Assembly: GCA_963281155.1 (NCBI GenBank)
Contig: CAUJLY010000002.1
Coordinates: forward strand, 5,394,001 to 5,458,000
DNA from: Rhabditophanes sp. KR3021
Taxonomy: Eukaryota; Nematoda; Chromadorea; Rhabditida; Alloionematidae
Direction of reading: 5' to 3'
DNA: 64,000 bases
Position 1 is the stretch's first letter. Each line of letters starts with the position of its first letter. This document shows positions 25,090-37,331 of this stretch, piece after piece. The translations under genes were made by a program, and so were the position numbers. The notes beneath the pieces were generated by a model. It did not search any database, was not told where the DNA came from, and saw nothing but the letters and a program-made list of their open reading frames with translations.

Positions 25090-27684
25090 ATGGATGTTGA
25101 ACGAAGCGCATTCCCTGTTTTGAAAATTAAGGATTCCTTAGTGTTGCCGGAGGAATTTCCTATCTGTGACAGTTGGGAAATAGCCTCAAAGAGAGAGAAA
25201 GTTTTTAAGGAAGAATGCATGTATTGCTTTAAAAATCTTGATGATTCCGGTAAGTGTTTCTCATCCTTTTTAGGTAATCATTTTATTTAGAGGGAATCTT
25301 CATATGTATGAACACTTTTTCATGCTTCTGCAAAGATCACGTTTCTGATTACTCTTTAACATCCCATAAAACTGCCTTTGTCAACCTTGTGAATATTAAA
25401 ACTGATGTACCAGCTGATATTACCGATGAAGATGAGGAAGAAGACGAAATGTCATCCGAACCTTCTACTAAATTGTCCAAATTGGATGTGGACGTTCCTG
25501 CAATTAAGGAAACCCCAGTAAAGCGCGTCCAAATGGTTACCGAAACACTTGAATCTCACTACATTTGTTATGTTAAGGGCACAGATGTGACCAGAGTTCC
25601 AATTGACAGAGTCAAGAGCCGAGGAATAAGATCAATTGCAGACAGCATCATTACTCATGAAACCGTATCAGTTCAAGAACGGATGGCTGGCCAAGTTAGT
25701 GAATGGGACGGAACATCGAGGGTAATCACTAAACATTCCAAAAATTTGGAACAGATTTGTACTGAGAAGTTGATTCCCACTAGCGGTTGGATTTGTGAAG
25801 TTGCCGGCTGTGGCATAAGTGAAAACTTGTGGCTCAATCTGACAGATGGCGCGATCAAATGTGGCCGTACTCAATACATCAGCGAAGGAAACGTAACAGT
25901 CGGGAACAATCATATGCATCAACACTACGAGGATACTGGCTATCCATTAGTAGTCAAACTTGGAACAATTACATCTGAAGACGCAGATGTTTATTCTTAT
26001 GACGAGGATGACAGTGTAATTGACCTTAATTTATCACTTCATTTGGCTAACTTCGGAATTGATCGTCATAGCATAGCCAAAACTGAAAAAAGCACTTATG
26101 AAATGGAGATGGATTTCAATCAAAAATACGAATGGAATTTAATTCAAGAAGAAGGTTCTACTTTGAAAATTGCGTATGGCGTTGGATTTACTGGACTTAT
26201 TAACATTGGATCATCTTGTTACATCAATTCAGCCATCCAAATGCTTTGTGTCGTCCCAACTTTTGTAGACACTTTCAGGACCCATGCGATGCAAATATTA
26301 AAATCAATGCAACCCAAAGAAACCCATGGCGATTTCATGGCTCAAACGGCTAAATTAATTTCCAGCATGCTTTCCGGTGAATTTTCAATTCCTGGTGATA
26401 ATATTCATGTTATCAAGCCTACTCAATTTAGAAAAGTTGTTGGTGAAGGGCATTGCGAGTTTAGTACTGGAAAACAACAAGATGTTGAAGAGTACATTAG
26501 GTACTTTTTTGAGCTATTGACCAAAAATATTGGCTCTTACCAAAACCCTGTCAATGACTTCCGTCTTAAGTTGGAGCACAAATTCACTGATGCTTCAAGT
26601 GGACACGTTAGATACAACGATAGAGAAGAAGTGATCATTTCAGTCTCTGTTCCCCAAGATAAACTAGCTAAAGCGACACTTTTGAATCCACGTAGAAGCA
26701 TTTCAATTGAAGATTGTCTAGACGCTTATTTCGGACGTGAATTCATTCCTGATTTTGAGTCTCCAATCACTAAAGAAAAGGCTGGAGCTTACAATTCCTG
26801 TATGCTTAAGAATATGCCTGATTTCTTGTTGATCCATATCAGGAAATTTGAAGTCACTCCCCAATTCACATTGAAGAAAATGGACATTGATGTTAATATG
26901 GCTGACGTTCTAGATTTTGAAAAATACCGTGCCAAAGAACATGATCCTAGTGAAATATTGTTACCCGAAGATATTGAAGAAGACGCGATGAGGGCCCCAT
27001 CGGGCAAGAAGGAAGAATCCTTAATTGAAGGGAATGTAAATAAAAAATTCTTAAAAGATATGCTGGAGACCGGATTTAGTGAATTGTGTTGTCGCAAGGC
27101 TTTAATTGCAACTCAAAATCAAAGTATGGACATTGCCATCGACTATCTAATGAATCACATGGATGATGCTGGATTTATGAACGACCCAATTCCAGCCTCC
27201 AAATTGCGTCCAATCAACATTTCCAGATGGAATAAAGAGGATATCGGTAATCTTCTGTCCATGGGTTTCACTCCTCATCAAGCTAACTACGCCATGACTG
27301 AAATGAAAGGAAATCTGATGAATGCAGCTGACTTTTTAATCCAGTCAGGAGGCGCAGTTCCACCTCCGGATGAAGATGATGAAGAGGATGAAGTCAAAAA
27401 TGAAGGTTTGTTTATTTGGTTTGTCCATCATTAATACGTATCTTTTGTTTATTACAGATGACGTCAAACAACAACAAAATATTCGATTCAAAGATGGGCA
27501 AGGAAAATATAAACTTGTGGGTTTTATCTCTCACATGGGAACTTCCACGAGCTGTGGGCATTATGTCGTTCATTTGAAGAAAGGAGACCATTGGTACATT
27601 TACAACGATGAAAAAGTTGGAATCTCACAAAAACCACCCCTTTCTCTTGGATATGTTTATATTTATGAACGTGAAAATGTTTAA
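25090..27684 (+). CDS. USP5: Ubiquitin-specific protease 5 (isopeptidase T)
   Basis: Exons 25090-25249, 25291-27405 and 27458-27684, 833 residues (human 858). The amino end holds the variant zinc-finger (SCFCKDH), then the ZnF-UBP that grips free ubiquitin tails (WICEVAGCG, LWLNLTDG, HYEDTGYPLVVKLG). The catalytic Cys box is GLINIGSSCYINSAIQML (Cys about 363). Two UBA domains sit in the USP insertion (DMLETGFSELCCRKAL; NLLSMGFTPHQANYAM). The His box TSCGHYVVHLKK (His about 793) and WYIYNDEKV complete the active site. USP5 disassembles unanchored polyubiquitin. The second UBA ends in an acidic run just before the intron at 27406. Confidence 0.95.
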
Positions 27685-29294
27685 ATTAATACCTTACCCC
27701 ATATTTAATTTTTTGTGTTTTCATCGGTAACATATTATACTAAGTTAAAGTAAATAAAATATACACTAAAAGAAAATCGCCATTTTAAAGACATTTATAA
27801 AGTTTGTGTGTTTAATCCATTTAATGTGTTCTCAAATAACACAAAATATTATATTTATTACATGCATTATATTTTAGTTTGAAGTTAATTATCGAAGTAC
27901 ACATAAGCCGTCTAATGCAAGGCAACATTTTTTATATTCCCAAAAAGAGGTAGTACTAAAGGCTAAGATATTATTAAGGGATTATTGAAAGAAAATAAAC
28001 GCGCATGCACATGTTCTAATGAATTATTGTAAATCCGGAAAAGTTTTTAATGCCATTTCGCATAGAGAACATTTTCATATTCTAAAGCTGAAATTTCATA
28101 CAACCCTGTTTGCATTTAATTTTTGTTTATGTTTTTTATTGGAAATGTAAAAAACGAAGTATAGGAGTATTTTGTATTAAAAGTTAGAGAACGTTTTAAA
28201 AGATAAATAAAGATTAAGATAGGAAGATTTGCTTTGCATTAGAATGCATTTTTGCTGATATTGTATTAGAATGTATTAGAACGTATTTGGATGTTTTTTA
28301 ATATTTTAAATTGTCATACCGTTGCTTTAACACTCATTTATGTTTATTCTAGTTTATATATAGAAATTATATCTAGCATTTGCATGTATTTAGAGTACTT
28401 AGAATTGTTTTTCCCAATACTCTCTCTTGCTATCAAAAGTTGTTTTGGTGTTGGGACAAAATAGATAATAAGAAACACTTTATATCCACTATCATTCATT
28501 TAATTTCATAGGGGTACACAGCCAATTGGGAGGAACTCATAAGGTGCTAGAGGGATAGGCAAAAAAGAGTCGGCTTATCAGCAAGGAGGCATCTACATTT
28601 ATGTTATCAAAGTAATTCCGTCGTCGCATACCGCTAAAAATTTCCACTGAAACTAGTATGAATAGTGTGAATGTATTTATTAACAACACACTATATACTA
28701 TGTAATATTAAATTTTGAGCTCTTAACACTCCGTCCGCTTCTTTAGCTCTGCCCAGGAACAAAATGATCTATCGAAATTAGTTTTGCGAATAATGTAATC
28801 ATAATATGTGCGACATCATTTACATTTCGCCGCGCCATTATAATCAAATCAGGATTGTAGTTTGCAATCAGTAACCACCATTAAATGATGATGGCTTTTG
28901 TCTTTTTTGGATCCTATTATTCATATCACACATACATCTATCTATACAACAATATATTAATGTAATAATGCATTAATATTTAAATATACTAATGTATTGA
29001 TACATTCTAATATAGTGCATACATTAGTGCTTCATTCTTCCTAACTATTCAACCTTATTGTTCCTAAATATTTCGATCATTAATTGCCCTTTTTTCAAAG
29101 ATTACTCACGCAATAAACAATTTAACCATGATTCAATGATAATACAATAAAAATAATAACAATTCAATAATTATAGCGTGTATTACCACACATTCTTTAA
29201 TCCGTTCTTTGTAGTGTTTCTTGTAATCTATATATTTTCTACATTTATTTTATAATTATTACTATCACGGTATTGTTTTTAAGCAAATACAAAT
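27685..29294. other. Intergenic upstream of CRTC
   Basis: No coding signal. USP5 3' UTR with AATAAA near 27753, then AT-rich sequence with repeated words such as ATTAGAATG at about 28238-28295. The CRTC promoter and any distal elements should lie here. Confidence 0.4.
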
Positions 29295-31939
29295 ATGGGT
29301 ACAGCACAACCTAGAAAATTTTCCGAAAAAATAGCTATTATGGAGAGGAAACAGCACGAGGATGAAGCTCAATTTTTATCAGTGATGAAAGATGTTCGAC
29401 AAATCACTCTACATACAACTTCCAATTCCAATCCAAGCTCACCGCTTCCGCAAAATATACACCAACAATCGTTTCAAATGCCTCAGAATAGTGGGAGTGG
29501 GTTTGTGATGAATAATATGGGAAATTTACATAATCCTTCGAACAATACGTTGCAGCTTCAATCACATGTATGGAATGGAGTGGGAGGTTCACTGCCAAAT
29601 GTAAATGAAAATTATTTTGAACAACAGCAATTACCTCAAAACAACCTGGATTCTTATTATGGAGGCATTGGACATGCAAATAACACCTCCAATAATACCT
29701 TTAATACTTCCTTCAATTCTCAACAACAACATCATATTAGGTCTCGTTCTCCAGGTGCACCATCTCATTATCACCCATACATTACCAGGAATCAAAGGCA
29801 CTGCGAAAGACAAAGTACGTTCGATGGTTATGGATCTGGCAATATGAACAATTCATATCTAGTGCCTCCTGATAATCATCAGTGGAAGTAAGTAAATTGA
29901 TTATTTAACAAAATTATAACTCGCTTAAAAAACGTTATAAGGTTTTTCAAATTCAAAATATTTTGGCCATACGTACTTTTATTAGGATAAAAAATACCAT
30001 TTAAAAGGTGCTACGTTTGTTTTGCGCAATGGCGTATGTTATGACGGGTGTGATTATGTAGATTACAATTTTCGAATACTTTTGTTAATATTTTTAAAAG
30101 TTAAAGATAGCACTTTCGATATATTTTTAGCTTAGCAGAAGATTATCCCACATGTTTGCCAAGGCATCAATGATAAATTTGAAGTGCATAACCGTTTTAA
30201 ACAAATTTACTGCCATCCTAAACTGTAATCTAATGCGTTGATAGTCTTCGAATTGACGTGTTGAATAATGATATGTATTATTGTCATTAATTTTTAGTCA
30301 ACAAAACGAATTCCAGCTGTTGCCAAAAAATTAATAATAAGGAAGAGAAATGAGACAAGCATTTTCTTTCAAAGCCTTTTTCATATGGAATTAATATGCG
30401 ATTCATGATATAAATTTTGTTCTTTGTACTCTATTAAAAATAATTGTGGTATACGGGGATAAAGTTTGCAAATTCATTTGTAGGGAAGTAAATGAATAAA
30501 TAGTAGGAAAAGGCAAAAAAGTTTAATCCTAAAACCATACATAGCTTATAACTATGCTAATTAGATTTCAGCTTGAAATGAATTTTTCACTACCATATTA
30601 GTAACGGCGTACATTTCAATATTCATATTCTTTCAAATTTTTATACATTCGTACACATTTATAATAATATGATACGATATTATCGCAATTAAAATAAATT
30701 TCGAAGTTTCTGCATAATTGTAGTTGTTTAGTAGCTGTGTAAGTTGACTTTTAGGGGACAAATTATATTAGTTTTTAATAAATTTGATGTATATTGGTGT
30801 ATGTAAAGTGCAATCTATTCTGCTTATGTAGGGATAGTTTTAGGCATCGATGAATTTAATGTATTAACTTGTGATAAATGTATGCATTAATTAGTTTAAG
30901 TTACCAGTTTGAATAAATTTAAAAATTGTCTTTAAAGATAAATGTAAAAAATGTCTTAGAATATAAATTTAAAGCATGTATTAGAATAAATATGAATTAA
31001 AAATGACCAATAGATAGATAAAAAATGCCTTAAAAGATAAATAAAAAATGTCCTAAAAGATAAATAATTTACCAATTTTTAAGAGCAAGATCAGACTCCG
31101 CAATCCATGTCCATCCAACGCACACTTATCACAATGCCCATCTTCAGCAAAATCACTTATATAATTATGATCAACTTTCTTATCAACAACCGCAAATGCA
31201 GATGATGGCAAATTCGGGGAACTCAGTAACTGTAAATGGATTCGGGGGAGGTTTATCTAACACCTCGTCCAGAAATACATCGCCCATTCCAGGGCCATTG
31301 CCGTTTCCCAATATTCCGTATGATGGGTCGATTATTTCATCACCCGTCACTTCTCCTCAATACCCCCAACATGCCAACTTTTCCACTGTTTCTTCGGCTG
31401 TTTGCACGCCATCAACTGGCTCTCCCATTTCAACGACACACGATTCTCCCACAAATGCATATGGTAATGCATCTTTTAGTAATTGTGCGACGAACGAACA
31501 TCAAGGGCATCAATTCCCTCAAGTAATGCATCAACAAGTGTGTAATTCAGCTTCAATGCCAACACAAATGTCTATCCATCAACAACCTCAGATTAATCAA
31601 GCTCAAGTTCAGGTTCAACAACAGCAGCAGCAACAACCAGTAACATCGTCAAATGGATATACCATTTATAATCAAAATTTAATTAGCCCCTACAACGGTG
31701 ATTCATACTCTCAATCCGCTCCAAACTCCCCCGCAAACTTGCGAGACAATTCAAATGGGCAAATCAAGATGTGGCCTCCTCGAAATTATTCAACTTCTCC
31801 AGACTTGATAGACATTCCAAACATAGTATTAACAGGAGTTGATGGAAATTTGGATTGCTATCAAAATCTAGACCCCACATTATTTCACCTAAATCAATCA
31901 AATGTAACAGACCAAACAACACCTTCCTTGCTCAATTGA
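29295..31939 (+). CDS. CRTC: CREB-regulated transcription coactivator (CRTC)
   Basis: Exons 29295-29887 and 31084-31939, 482 residues. The amino end PRKFSEKIAIMERKQ is the CREB-binding coiled coil. The second exon opens with KARSDSAIH, the LKB1/SIK/AMPK-type phosphosite for 14-3-3 binding that keeps CRTCs cytoplasmic. A Ser/Pro/Gln-rich body follows with a CAG/CAA-coded glutamine run (about 31610-31637), then a carboxy end with DLIDIPNIVLTG and LDPTLFHL, matching the transactivation tail. The 1.2-kb intron carries a minisatellite. Acceptor choice (TTTTTAAG|AGCAAG) is fixed by the reading frame through the phosphosite. The gene converges with SPATS2. Confidence 0.9.
30927..31068. repeat. Minisatellite in CRTC intron
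   Basis: About six degenerate tandem copies of a 22-27-bp unit. Clearest forms are TGCCTTAAAAGATAAAT and TGTCCTAAAAGATAAAT separated by A-rich spacers. The array ends about 15 bases before the exon-2 acceptor. Confidence 0.7.
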
Positions 31940-32416
31940 TCTCCATTTTGATGTCTTTTATCACCTTTGCCATTACCCCGAGATAAAGATAATATTTTGA
32001 TAAGTGTAACATCATAATAATAGTAAATTAAAGACGAGAATTATTGAACTAAGGAAAAGAATTGTCAAATTAATGATATGTTTTTATTTTTGTTAAAAAT
32101 CAAATGAGCATACAGCCAGAAGACATAAAAATATATAACTTTTAATTTAAGATAAAATAGATATTTAGAATTGGTGTGATTGAACAAAAGTTTATAGGGA
32201 AAATCATTTTTTTACAATAAAATATAAAATAATGAATAATCTATTTTAAAAGGATGGTGTTATGGAGAATGATAAGAGTGCGAAGGAAAGGAAGTATAGG
32301 TGTGAAGGTAGGTGTTTCACACACTAGAAGCACTTATAATATTAAGAGGGCACTTATATAGAATCAGTCAGTAATTTCAACCATTAGTAAATAATAAAAT
32401 AAATAGATTTTCTCTA
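31940..32416. other. Convergent 3' region of CRTC and SPATS2
   Basis: Non-coding, AT-rich; 3' UTR sequence of both genes, with AATAAA-type signals on each strand (for example near 32218). Confidence 0.5.
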
Positions 32417-33467
32417 TTAGGCTTGGATGCCTTTTCCCACTTTGAGGTTCTTTCCTCCTTTGGGGTTGGTGGTTCCGTTACCAGATTGGTCTGATTTTGG
32501 GGCACGTCTACGTTGTTGGGTGTGGAAGCCCCCATTGTCAGCCATTGATTGAACAAGTGAAATGTCAATGCCTTGAGCACTTAGGGTTTGTTTCAATTGA
32601 CGTTGAATTTCTTCCAACTGGTCAGCTGAAAAACTGTTTGAAGTTGCAGCTGGTGTGATACAGCTGGCAGATACAGTTGCGGCGGGGATAACTCCTTTTT
32701 TGGAAAAAGGAGAAATTTGTTCAATTCCAGAATCATCTGTCCCACCACTGACAATTGAATTTTGGGAGGTAGTTGTACCAACACTGCATTTGGAATCTGG
32801 TCTAGATGATAGTGGGGATGTGTGTGCACTACCCTTGATCACTGAAACATGCCCAAATGTTTCAATAGCTCTATTTAGATTGGAAAGGTCAAAATTAAAC
32901 TTTTGGTCAGGCTTGGCTCGTAACTGAGACAAGACGAATTTTTCTCTTTCCGCGAGGGCTTGACTGATTTGACGGAAGATAGCTTGAATGTCTCCTTGGG
33001 TGGAATGCCCGGCATCGCTCGAAGTAGGAGCTAAAACTTTCTGTTGTTGTTTAGGGGGCAACTTAGTAGAAGGACCTGTTTTAAGATTATTTTCTTTTAC
33101 AGGTGTTGATGGTGTTGGAAGAGGTGCTGCAGCTTTTGGAAGTTCCTTGACAACCTCCGCAGGTGCCTCTTGTGTTTTGGATTGCTGCTCTAATCTGCGT
33201 TCTTTTCTATTTTTCTTCTTATGAACAGTCCCATTAGTTTCCCAGTCTCCGATAACTTCTTGAACACCTTCTAAAATTGAAATATTTAATGATAGAACAA
33301 ATTATTTAGAACTTACGCTCACACAAAGCTCTGATAGTTTTTTCAACATTCATATCGAAGTTATGAAGAGCAAGTACGACTTCACTGTTAGAAACAGTAG
33401 AAACGACTTCACGCACTTGGGCGATTTTTTTCTTGAGATTTTCTTGGTCTGATTGACGGTTTGCCAT
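32417..33467 (-). CDS. SPATS2: SPATS2-family RNA-associated protein
   Basis: Exons 33467-33317 and 33270-32417, 334 residues. The amino 70 residues (KKKIAQVREVVSTVSNSEVV, LALHNFDMNVEKTI, VQEVIGDWETNG and a basic KKKNRKERR run) match the UBA/CUE-like start of SPATS2/SPATS2L (DUF1387). A shorter helical middle (GDIQAIFRQISQALAEREKF) stands where vertebrates have a long coiled coil. The end is basic and Gly-rich. SPATS2L localises to nucleoli and stress granules; a role in RNA binding is family knowledge, not visible here. The protein is clearly shorter than vertebrate members (about 550 residues). Confidence 0.8.
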
Positions 33468-34970
33468 TTTTTGGATAACTGATAATAATTCAAATGTGCC
33501 TAAAAAATAAAATTAGTACTTGATAAATTGATAAATATGAGACTGTCGTGGAAGTAAATTCTATCAATATGTTAAACGTGGAATAATAGTCAAAAAATGT
33601 AATGCACCCCTGGTATGATTATAAAATACAGATTTTGGGGTGGTGATGATTTGGATGAAGGAAAGTGGTGAGGAGAGTCAGTTTGTTTTTTACCATGAAT
33701 TCACTTTAAATGCAACCATAATAATCATATAATCATAACATTCTTTTTTAAAGATGAGATGTGTATATAAAGATGCATATATACAAAAATATATTAGTAC
33801 GTGGCAGACGATTAAGACGGTGAAAAAGTTTGTGAAAGGAGAGACACACCGTAAAAGGTATAAGAGGAATAGATTGTGAGAGGAGCTTAATTAAAAAGAA
33901 TTCCCGATTGGTTAAGTGTAGAAATTTGATTTAAATTATTATATTAATAATAGGAAATGGACAAAAGAGAAGAGAGAAGACAGACAATAATATATAGGTG
34001 ATCGTGTGTCCCTGTTCCAAGTCATCGCCTCATCTACTTTTTGCTATCTCAGATTGGAAATGATTGTCTGCGAGTGGGCTCGTTTTTATCGTTGAATGAT
34101 GATGATGATCTAGAAGGACAATGGCGCACACAACCCGGTCTCGCATACATACAATGCATAAAGTAGTACTATTTTGCCAATCACTGACATGTTGATCTGA
34201 TCGCAATCAGCTTGAACTAGTAGACGGCCGGAAAACGTTTGCGGCTCGCCCCTTTAATTATCACGAACGTGGCTGCGGTATTTACGTATAAAAGAGTATG
34301 TGTAAGTGACATTCGTGACATTCAAAAATACGAATAAATTATGTTCCAAAATAAACAAAAAATGGTTGAATAAGGCCAAATTAAAGCTACAAAAAAATTT
34401 GATTATACTTTTATAATTGTTTAAAGAAATCGATGCTGGGTTGGATGGTGTTATAGTGCAGTGATGTAATATAGTACTATATGAAAGTATATACAAAGTT
34501 GTAATCAAAAGTGATTTAATACAAAAGTAGATGTTTCATTTTATTGTATACATTTATGTAAACTTTACATTTAAAAAGAATTGATGAAGGTGTACCTAAC
34601 TTTATTCATTCTTTAATCAAAGTAATAGTGGTATCTCAAGTCTTAGTGTAACTTTAATAAGGCATCATAAGATTTGTAAGGTTGTTTTTACGATAATTTT
34701 GTGTGATATGTCATGGTAAAGCAAGCGACCACTTTATGCGACTATTGAGTATGTGTGTATGCGTGGAATGAGGAGTCGAACTTCCAAGGAAAAATTCTAA
34801 CACGAAAGCCTGTAGCCTATTGGTACGGTATCATTTAGATGAAAATTTAAAATAATATTTTTGACCAATATTTATGTTTCTCGTCGTCATCTGCAAAGCG
34901 TAAATGCTTTAAAAAATTAACTTTAATTTAAAATAATATTATCTACTTATTTATAGGGTGATTATTAAAA
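33468..34970. other. Intergenic between divergent SPATS2 and RPL10A
   Basis: No open frame of substance. Around 33960-34260 base composition is less AT-rich, with a run of GATGAT near 34097, suggesting promoter sequence. An 84-codon minus frame at 34254-34508 has no coding look. tRNA-like boxes near 34773-34830 do not fold together. Confidence 0.4.
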
Positions 34971-35859
34971 ATGTCCAAGATTTCAAAGGAACAAATTAAT
35001 GAGGCTTTGGCCATCATTCAAAAGGCCGCCACCGACAAGAAGAGAAACTTCAGAGAAACTATCGAACTCCAAGTCGGTCTTAAGAATTACGATCCACAAA
35101 AGGATAAGCGTTTCAGTGGTACCGTCAGGTAAGTGTTGAAGCCTACTCTCTTGCATGAGTCCAGTCAGAAAGTTGAAGAGAGCTAGGTAGTCGATTAAGT
35201 TCGGCGGGTTTGACCCAGAACCTTAACAATTGGGTAGGAGATATCACTTCGTTTTTATCCTCCACATTCGACGTTCTCTCGTTGCATCTATTTAAATAGG
35301 TCCGAAACTCTGTCCTCTCTTGACTAATGGCAGCATTATTTCAGCTTTTACCTAATTTTTTTATAGACTCAAGAACATCCCACGTCCAGGAATGAAAATC
35401 TGCGTTTTGGGAGATCAAAAGCATCTCGATGAAGCCAACGCTAACGGATTTTCCTGCATGTCTGCTGATGACCTCAAGAAACTCAACAAAGACAAGAAGC
35501 TCATCAAGAAGTTGGCTAAGTCATACGATGCCTTCATCGCTTCCGACACCTTGATCAAACAAATCCCCCGTATTCTCGGACCAGGACTTAACAAGGCCGG
35601 TAAATTCCCTTCCGTCGTTACTCACAACGAAACCCTTGAATCCAAGATCAACGAAATCAAGGCTACCATCAAGTTCCAAATGAAGAAGGTACTTTGCTTG
35701 AGCGTCGCTGTAGGACACGTTGACATGGAAATCAGTGAATTGCAAGCCAATCTCTCTTTGGCTATCAACTTCTTGGTTTCTCTCTTGAAGAAGAACTGGC
35801 AAAATGTCCGTTCATTCCATGTTAAATCTACTATGGGACCAGTTCAACGCATCTATTAA
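34971..35859 (+). CDS. RPL10A: 60S ribosomal protein L10a (uL1)
   Basis: Exons 34971-35128 and 35367-35859, 216 residues (human 217). Typical uL1 sequence: start [32 protein letters not shown], the IPRPGMK strand, [15 protein letters not shown] (the rRNA-contacting loop), and the end [10 protein letters not shown]. It forms the L1 stalk that handles E-site tRNA. The codon choice is more GC-rich than in neighbouring genes, as usual for highly expressed proteins. The 238-bp intron is several times longer than typical and contains stable hairpins. Confidence 0.97.
35141..35269 (+). ncRNA. Candidate intronic structured RNA (snoRNA-like) in RPL10A
   Basis: Inside the RPL10A intron three hairpins follow each other. 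At 35141-35188 GCCTA-CTCTCTT pairs with AAGAGAG-(C)-TAGGT. At 35195-35226 TTAAG-TTC...GGG pairs with CCC...GAA-(C)-CTTAA. At 35237-35263 GGAGAT pairs with AT-(C)-CTCC. An ACA directly follows the last stem at 35264, three bases short of the end used here, as in box H/ACA RNAs. I find no good ANANNA hinge, so the class is uncertain. Ribosomal protein introns are common snoRNA hosts. Confidence 0.35.
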
Positions 35860-36118
35860 GTAAAAATTACTTTGTTTATCCCATTGTTTTGCTCTTGATA
35901 AATAAATTTGTTATGTTTCAAAATGTGTCATACTAATTTTAAATTGTGTTGCGAGTAAAAATATATCGGGTCAATCCGAACTACTTCTAAATTTTACTTT
36001 TCATAAAAGGGTTCAAAATATATAACTTTATTCATTGACAAGCATCCATAATATTTAAAAGTTCTATTTCCATAAAGCTCCATTTGATTTAAAATTCATA
36101 TTAAGGCATTCCTTGACT

Positions 36119-36410
36119 TCATACATCATCCAAAAGACAATTCCACCTTACATGTGATACATTTTTAGTTTCATCAAAATAATCTATAGGCTCCATCAAG
36201 CCTTCACTAACCAGCTTTGACATTTCTTTAACTGAAGTTTTTGGAAAAGGTAGGATACGATAGGTAGAATATTCTTTATTTACATGGGGATACATAGCTA
36301 ATTTCATATTTTCATGATATGTTGAAATATGTTCCACTACTAGATGATGCCCAATTTCATGTATAAAGGTATTGTAATTATAAAATGATAAAAATGTATT
36401 GTAATTATAA
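36119..36410 (-). pseudogene. HEXXH metallopeptidase fragment
   Basis: Read on the minus strand, a frame of about 95 codons ends at 36119. It begins with a tandem YNYNTF duplication, then FIHEIGHHLVVEH, a zinc-metalloprotease HEXXH helix, and a further 70 residues ending WNCLLDDV. The frame is closed by a stop upstream and has no ATG. No other metallopeptidase exons are visible on either side. It is a gene fragment, or the last exon of a gene I cannot complete. The third zinc ligand and hence the family (astacin, matrixin or other) cannot be fixed. Confidence 0.45.
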
Positions 36411-37331
36411 TGTAATCTTTTTGTGATTAAACTCGTTTATTGAGTAGTCTTATATCTTTTGCTATTCAAATTACTTATAGAGTTTCTTTTAGTTAGATAT
36501 GAGTTCAGTCAAAGAAGGCAAAAAAGCGACTAGAATTCAAAAACAAATTGACGATGAAAATAAGGAAGCATTGCACTTCTTTAAAAATTGCTTAGTAAAA
36601 GTTGATACTATATAAAACTAATTTCATAACTTTACATCTCGGACTGCGTGTAATAATTGCCGTTAATGAACAATCACTAATTCAATCACATTGCAGTAAT
36701 AAGTTGAAAGTTAAACTTGGTTTGGATATTACCCTTTGATAAATCAAAAATACACCAAGTAGTTGATAAATAAGCAACACCTTACATGCTAGTTCTCTTG
36801 ATTCCAGATCAAATAACAACGAAAACTTAGAACAAGATGCACAATTTTTGATAAATGGTAATTAGATTTAATTTCATTTGAAAAACTTAAAATCAATTAT
36901 CAAGCTAACTATGTATGTTATTCGTTATAAGTAAATATTTAATATTTATAATATTATTCTCTTATTTACTTTAAAATATTTGCTTGGAAGAATGCTTTTC
37001 TGCACTTTTCAATAATTAAATTTGTCCCGAAAAGATATTGTCCGAATGTCTGGCGCTTGAACATATTAATTAAATGACGGCGTACAATACTTATTAAATT
37101 ATAATCATTTGATAGCACAATGCTACTGGAGTCTCGTAGTGAGTACTTGTTTCCAAATTAATATATGAGAGTTTAACTTTGCTTCGGTACAAAGTACATC
37201 TCATTAGCTTCTACGCTGAAGACGTTGATGACCTATTTTACTTTTGGTAAGATTGTTCCAATATATTGCAACTATTATTTTACTTGTGCCGCTTTTCAAA
37301 ATTACTTACGATAAACTTTCTTGTTAAAACG
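36411..37331. other. Intergenic upstream of the Hook-like gene
   Basis: AT-rich. A 38-codon plus-strand frame at 36499-36615 (MSSVKEGKKATRIQKQIDD...) starts just after a TTTTAG acceptor but has no recognisable continuation. Nothing else supported. Confidence 0.35.

Noticed and set aside
34773..34830. tRNA-like A and B box words
   Set aside because: The B-box-like sequence is on the minus strand and the D-arm-like sequence on the plus strand; neither strand folds into a cloverleaf.
34971..35128. Spliced-leader RNA or U snRNA genes
   Set aside because: I looked for SL1-, U6- and U1-like words near this and other compact regions and saw none in the window.
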